Origin: Bacteroidota bacterium
GTDB lineage: Bacteria; Bacteroidota; Bacteroidia; Bacteroidales; JAAYUG01
Assembly (NCBI GenBank): GCA_021812865.1
Contig: JAKAMP010000104.1
Coordinates: 1 to 8,126 of the forward strand
Reading direction: 5' to 3'
Length of the DNA: 8,126 nucleotides
The notes beneath the pieces were generated by a model, which was given only the letters and a program-made list of their open reading frames with translations, was not told the origin of the DNA and did no database searches. The position numbers and the translations under genes are program-made. Shown piece by piece: positions 5,888-8,126 of the stretch (within the stretch, counting starts at the first letter, position 1; the number at the start of each line of letters is the position of its first letter).

Positions 5888-6688
5888 CTATAACCTGATA
5901 GAACTACCCGTTGCATTATATAGGATCTTTGCATTGCAGTCGCCGGCCAGGTCTGCATATTTCTGCATGTTGGTGCAATGGCATACCGCAATGGTTTCGG
6001 GTTCTATCTTGTTCAGGTAGTAGGTGATATTTACATATTGTTCGGCAGAGAATTCCTTGAAATGAATACCCCCGAGGATAAGTTTTACCGGCAGGTCGAA
6101 ATTCGACTTGGCTTCTCTGAGGATATTGGTTATGCCGCGATGGGAGCATCCACTAATTACGGATAGCCTGTTTTTCCGCGTAATGGCGACAAACAGTTCG
6201 TCCTGGAACTCATCATCCTGTATAATATCATTCGCCAACACCTTACCTTTCTGAAAGTTAACATCCACCGGGTCGGTAATGGGAATTTCAGGCATGATAA
6301 AAACACCTTCATCTACTTCGATGACTTCGGTAACATATTCAAACCGTTTTTCATAGGGTTTGAGATTTACAACCGGGGCTCTCAGTTTCTTTCCCGGGCT
6401 GTATTTCGGATAAAGGGCCTCTTTTTTAATATATATTTTTGCATGAGAGTTGAGGTCAAGAAAGGCAGGCATTCCGCCCACATGGTTATAATGACCATGA
6501 CTAATGATGACAGTGTCGATTTCCAAAAGATCGATGCCCAGTATCTTCGCATTCCTGAGGAAGGCATCGCTTTGTCCGCAATCAAACAAAATCTTTTTAT
6601 GGTCTGTTTCCAGGTAAAGGCACAATCCGTGTTCTCCCACAAGTCCTGCGCTGTTTACCTGGTTTTCTATAAGGGTTACAATTTTCAT
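5888..6688 (-). CDS. Metallo-beta-lactamase-fold metal-dependent hydrolase, COG1237-like
   Basis: A 266-residue MBL-fold protein resembling the COG1237 group, often annotated as a dihydropterin-ribofuranosylaminobenzene phosphate synthase in methanogen-related genomes. Evidence: N-terminal IENQ, LFDCGQSD, the metal motif SHGHYNHVGG (63-72), GCSHRGITNIL (180-190), LGGIHF (205-210) and the C-terminal VCHCTN (235-240). Metal ligands would be His64, His66, His69, His183 and possibly His237. The Asp of the usual HxHxDH motif is Asn68 here (codon AAC), so the second metal site may be weak. The protein has normal length and no signal peptide. The substrate is unknown and methanopterin chemistry should not be assumed. 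Confidence 0.88.
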   Translation of the reverse strand: MKIVTLIENQVNSAGLVGEHGLCLYLETDHKKILFDCGQSDAFLRNAKILGIDLLEIDTVIISHGHYNHVGGMPAFLDLNSHAKIYIKKEALYPKYSPGKKLRAPVVNLKPYEKRFEYVTEVIEVDEGVFIMPEIPITDPVDVNFQKGKVLANDIIQDDEFQDELFVAITRKNRLSVISGCSHRGITNILREAKSNFDLPVKLILGGIHFKEFSAEQYVNITYYLNKIEPETIAVCHCTNMQKYADLAGDCNAKILYNATGSSIRL

Positions 6689-6772
6689 TTTCTGGAATGA
6701 TTAAGGTAAATGGGAATGGCAATTTATCCTGGTCAGCTGTATTACATTCAGACCGATAAGCCGCATGCCGGA

Positions 6773-7816
6773 TCAGTTTTTGATTTTTTCCATATACATG
6801 GCAAAGGAGCGATAAAGGAAATGCGTCCATTTGCCGAAAGGAACAATAATGAGGGCCCACTGAGCCAGGATAATCAGGTGTACAAAGTATATCCAGCTGT
6901 TGTTGTCGAGCAGCCGGGTGTCGATGGAAAGCCGCACGGCAAAGGCCGAGAATCCCATGAGCAGAAGCCAGATTACGAAAAGCCAGTCCGAAGGCTGTGA
7001 ATGCCTGGAAACTTCCTTGTCTTTTTTGATTCGCTTCCACACGAAATCGACAGTCACCACAAAAATCACCAGGCTTTCCAGGTATCCTAATATGATCACG
7101 AACAGGCTGGACGATGAAAACCAGTCGAGGAAAACGGTGGTGAAAAGCAGGGACAGGTATCCGATTACCAATACAAGATGTTCGAGCCAGCGGAAACGGT
7201 TATCGTCGCAACTCAGCGCTCTTTTCTGAGTGAACATGTGCACGAGCAGTTCATCGAAGGCTTTGAAATAGGAAGCCACCGGCGCTTTGACCTTTGGCTT
7301 ACCAATTACATACCACCACATACGAACGATGTTGGGCAGAAGGATAATGGTGAAAACGGATGCAATGGCAATCATTTCAAAATAATGACCCGCATGCATT
7401 ACCTGTTCCAGGCTGAAATTTTTGTAATAGCCGAAGCCAATGACAGCTGCTGCCACGAGAATAAATGCGCTGATTGTTAGAAAGAGCGATCTGTAAAGCA
7501 GACCTGATAAGCCAGTCCAGTCGTACGCTGAAGTTAACCACCGCCTGAGGGACATCATCAGCTCGCCAGGGTTTGCCGTACGCGGGCAGTTGGTGGTACA
7601 TTCGCCACAATAATAGCACAGCCAGGGCTTCAGAGAAGACCGGATGCCATCTTTGTCGCCCAGCACACTGAGCCGTACCATCTCTCTGGGGAAGGAATCG
7701 TTTTCGGTGGAAAGGGAGCAGATGGCTGTACAGGTGCCGCAGTTATAGCAGGCATTGAAATCATATGCCCCGTATTTTTTAAGTTTTTTGCCGAATTCCG
7801 GATCTATAGTTGCCAT
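6773..7816 (-). CDS. QmoC/HdrC-like membrane iron-sulfur subunit
   Basis: A 347-residue protein combining an HdrC-like 4Fe-4S part with a membrane cytochrome-b-like part, the layout of QmoC (quinone-interacting membrane oxidoreductase). The first cluster motif is Cys23-x2-Cys26-x2-Cys29-x3-Cys33 and is followed by Ser. The second is Cys67-x2-Cys70-x2-Cys73-x3-Cys77-Pro. Six hydrophobic helices are predicted at about 107-131, 145-171, 211-231, 237-260, 278-298 and 308-328. Histidines 141, 144, 213, 313 and 332 are possible heme ligands. It would link a soluble electron donor to the quinone pool. It shares one base with the upstream winged-helix gene (TAATG). The soluble partners, if QmoA or HdrA-like, must lie beyond the window. 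Its exact complex is not established. Confidence 0.85.
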   Translation of the reverse strand: MATIDPEFGKKLKKYGAYDFNACYNCGTCTAICSLSTENDSFPREMVRLSVLGDKDGIRSSLKPWLCYYCGECTTNCPRTANPGELMMSLRRWLTSAYDWTGLSGLLYRSLFLTISAFILVAAAVIGFGYYKNFSLEQVMHAGHYFEMIAIASVFTIILLPNIVRMWWYVIGKPKVKAPVASYFKAFDELLVHMFTQKRALSCDDNRFRWLEHLVLVIGYLSLLFTTVFLDWFSSSSLFVIILGYLESLVIFVVTVDFVWKRIKKDKEVSRHSQPSDWLFVIWLLLMGFSAFAVRLSIDTRLLDNNSWIYFVHLIILAQWALIIVPFGKWTHFLYRSFAMYMEKIKN

Positions 7817-8091
7817 TATTTTGTCAGTTTATAGGTATAATATTCATCCATATCGTCTAAGGCATCCACTGCGATTTCTCCGAATTTCAACAGGGACATG
7901 AGGTAATATGTGGTTTCCGGAAGAGGAAGACTGGTCTGGGCTGCAATCTGCGGAACAGTTTTGCTTTCTTCTTTCAATGCCTCAAGTATTGCCTTACGGA
8001 TTTGCATATATTTTTTCCTGGTTTCCGTTACATGAGCGGGAACCTTACGGGTTTCCTTGATGATGTTTATGGTTTTTCTGTTCGTTTCCAT
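7816..8091 (-). CDS. Small winged-helix-like protein upstream of the QmoC-like gene
   Basis: A 91-residue protein with a charged N-terminal helix (KETRKVPAHVTETRKKYMQI) and a core that looks like a winged helix: RKAILEALKEESKTVPQIAAQ, then PLPETTYYLMSLLKFGEIAV, ending in a beta-like DEYYTYKL. It may bind DNA or act as a protein-interaction module with the neighbouring complex. I chose ATG at 8091, just after the apparent stop of the upstream gene at 8102-8104. An in-frame ATG at 8121 would overlap that gene. Its stop shares a base with the next start (TAATG), so the two are probably made together. The fold call is by pattern only. Confidence 0.72.
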   Translation of the reverse strand: METNRKTINIIKETRKVPAHVTETRKKYMQIRKAILEALKEESKTVPQIAAQTSLPLPETTYYLMSLLKFGEIAVDALDDMDEYYTYKLTK

Positions 8092-8101
8092 GGTTAAATG
8101 T

Positions 8102-8125
8102 TTAAGATTCAGCAACAGCATCAAT
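8102..8125 (-). CDS. Possible last codons of an upstream gene, cut by the window edge
   Basis: Read on the minus strand from 8125, the codons ATT GAT GCT GTT GCT GAA TCT end in TAA at 8102-8104 (IDAVAES). The stop lies 10 bases before the winged-helix ATG, the spacing of an operon. In comparable clusters the preceding gene would be an Hdr/Qmo-like soluble subunit, but seven codons cannot show this. Confidence 0.3.
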   Translation of the reverse strand: MDAVAES

Positions 8126-8126
8126 C

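Noticed and set aside
5258..6166. Several plus-strand frames of 60-107 codons across the methyltransferase and MBL genes
   Set aside because: They are antisense to two well-supported genes and show no conserved motif or ribosome site.
6689..6772. Terminator or promoter between the QmoC-like and MBL genes
   Set aside because: GCATGC near 6764 gives no extended stem with a T run, and TACCTTAA near 6700 matches the -7 consensus only partly with no -33 box.
1..8126. Mobile element, CRISPR array, tRNA or rRNA
   Set aside because: No transposase or integrase motif, no regularly spaced repeats, and no tRNA- or rRNA-like sequence was seen on either strand.

Overview
The window most likely comes from a member of the Bacteroidota, probably an anaerobe or facultative anaerobe. 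The evidence is the promoter sequence (matches to TAnnTTTG at -7, with TTTG at -33 in one case), start codons with little Shine-Dalgarno sequence, and the make-up of the Crp, ECF sigma and DUF2202 proteins. No rRNA, tRNA, CRISPR array, insertion sequence or integrase is visible. The sequence is dense with genes, and a divergent promoter region near 1813-1959 splits the left part.

Left part (minus strand, 1812 down to 1): an OsmC-family protein, a thioredoxin-fold protein with a rewritten active site, and a thioredoxin-reductase-like flavoprotein form one tight operon behind a good Bacteroidota-type promoter. A small hydrophobic gene that leaves the window on the left may follow. The reductase keeps its CATC redox site and FAD motifs but has lost the arginines that normally bind the NADPH phosphate. 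Its thioredoxin-like neighbour has MGPM where CGPC is expected. Together they look like a non-standard thiol redox chain.

Middle part (plus strand, 1960 to about 5087): a Crp/Fnr-type regulator, an ECF sigma factor, a zinc-finger anti-sigma factor with one membrane helix, a membrane-anchored Spy/CpxP/CnrX-like periplasmic protein, a small secreted protein with two exact EF-hand loops, and the C-terminal remnant of a DUF2202 (ferritin-like) protein. A strong bidirectional hairpin terminator closes the run. The arrangement resembles the CnrYXH metal-responsive sigma/anti-sigma/sensor logic, here joined to a Crp-type regulator and metal-binding-like exported products.

Right part (minus strand, 8126 down to 5177): the last codons of an upstream gene, a small winged-helix protein, a QmoC/HdrC-like membrane protein with two 4Fe-4S motifs and six predicted helices, a metallo-beta-lactamase-fold protein of the COG1237 type whose HxHxDH motif reads HGHYNH, and a class I SAM-dependent methyltransferase. 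The winged-helix and QmoC-like genes share one base (TAATG) and are probably translationally coupled. The latter two genes are separated by roughly 80-100 bp gaps and may be separate units.

The strongest candidates for something undescribed are the OsmC/atypical-Trx/atypical-TrxR operon and the Crp-sigma-anti-sigma-Spy-EF-hand-DUF2202 module that diverges from it.
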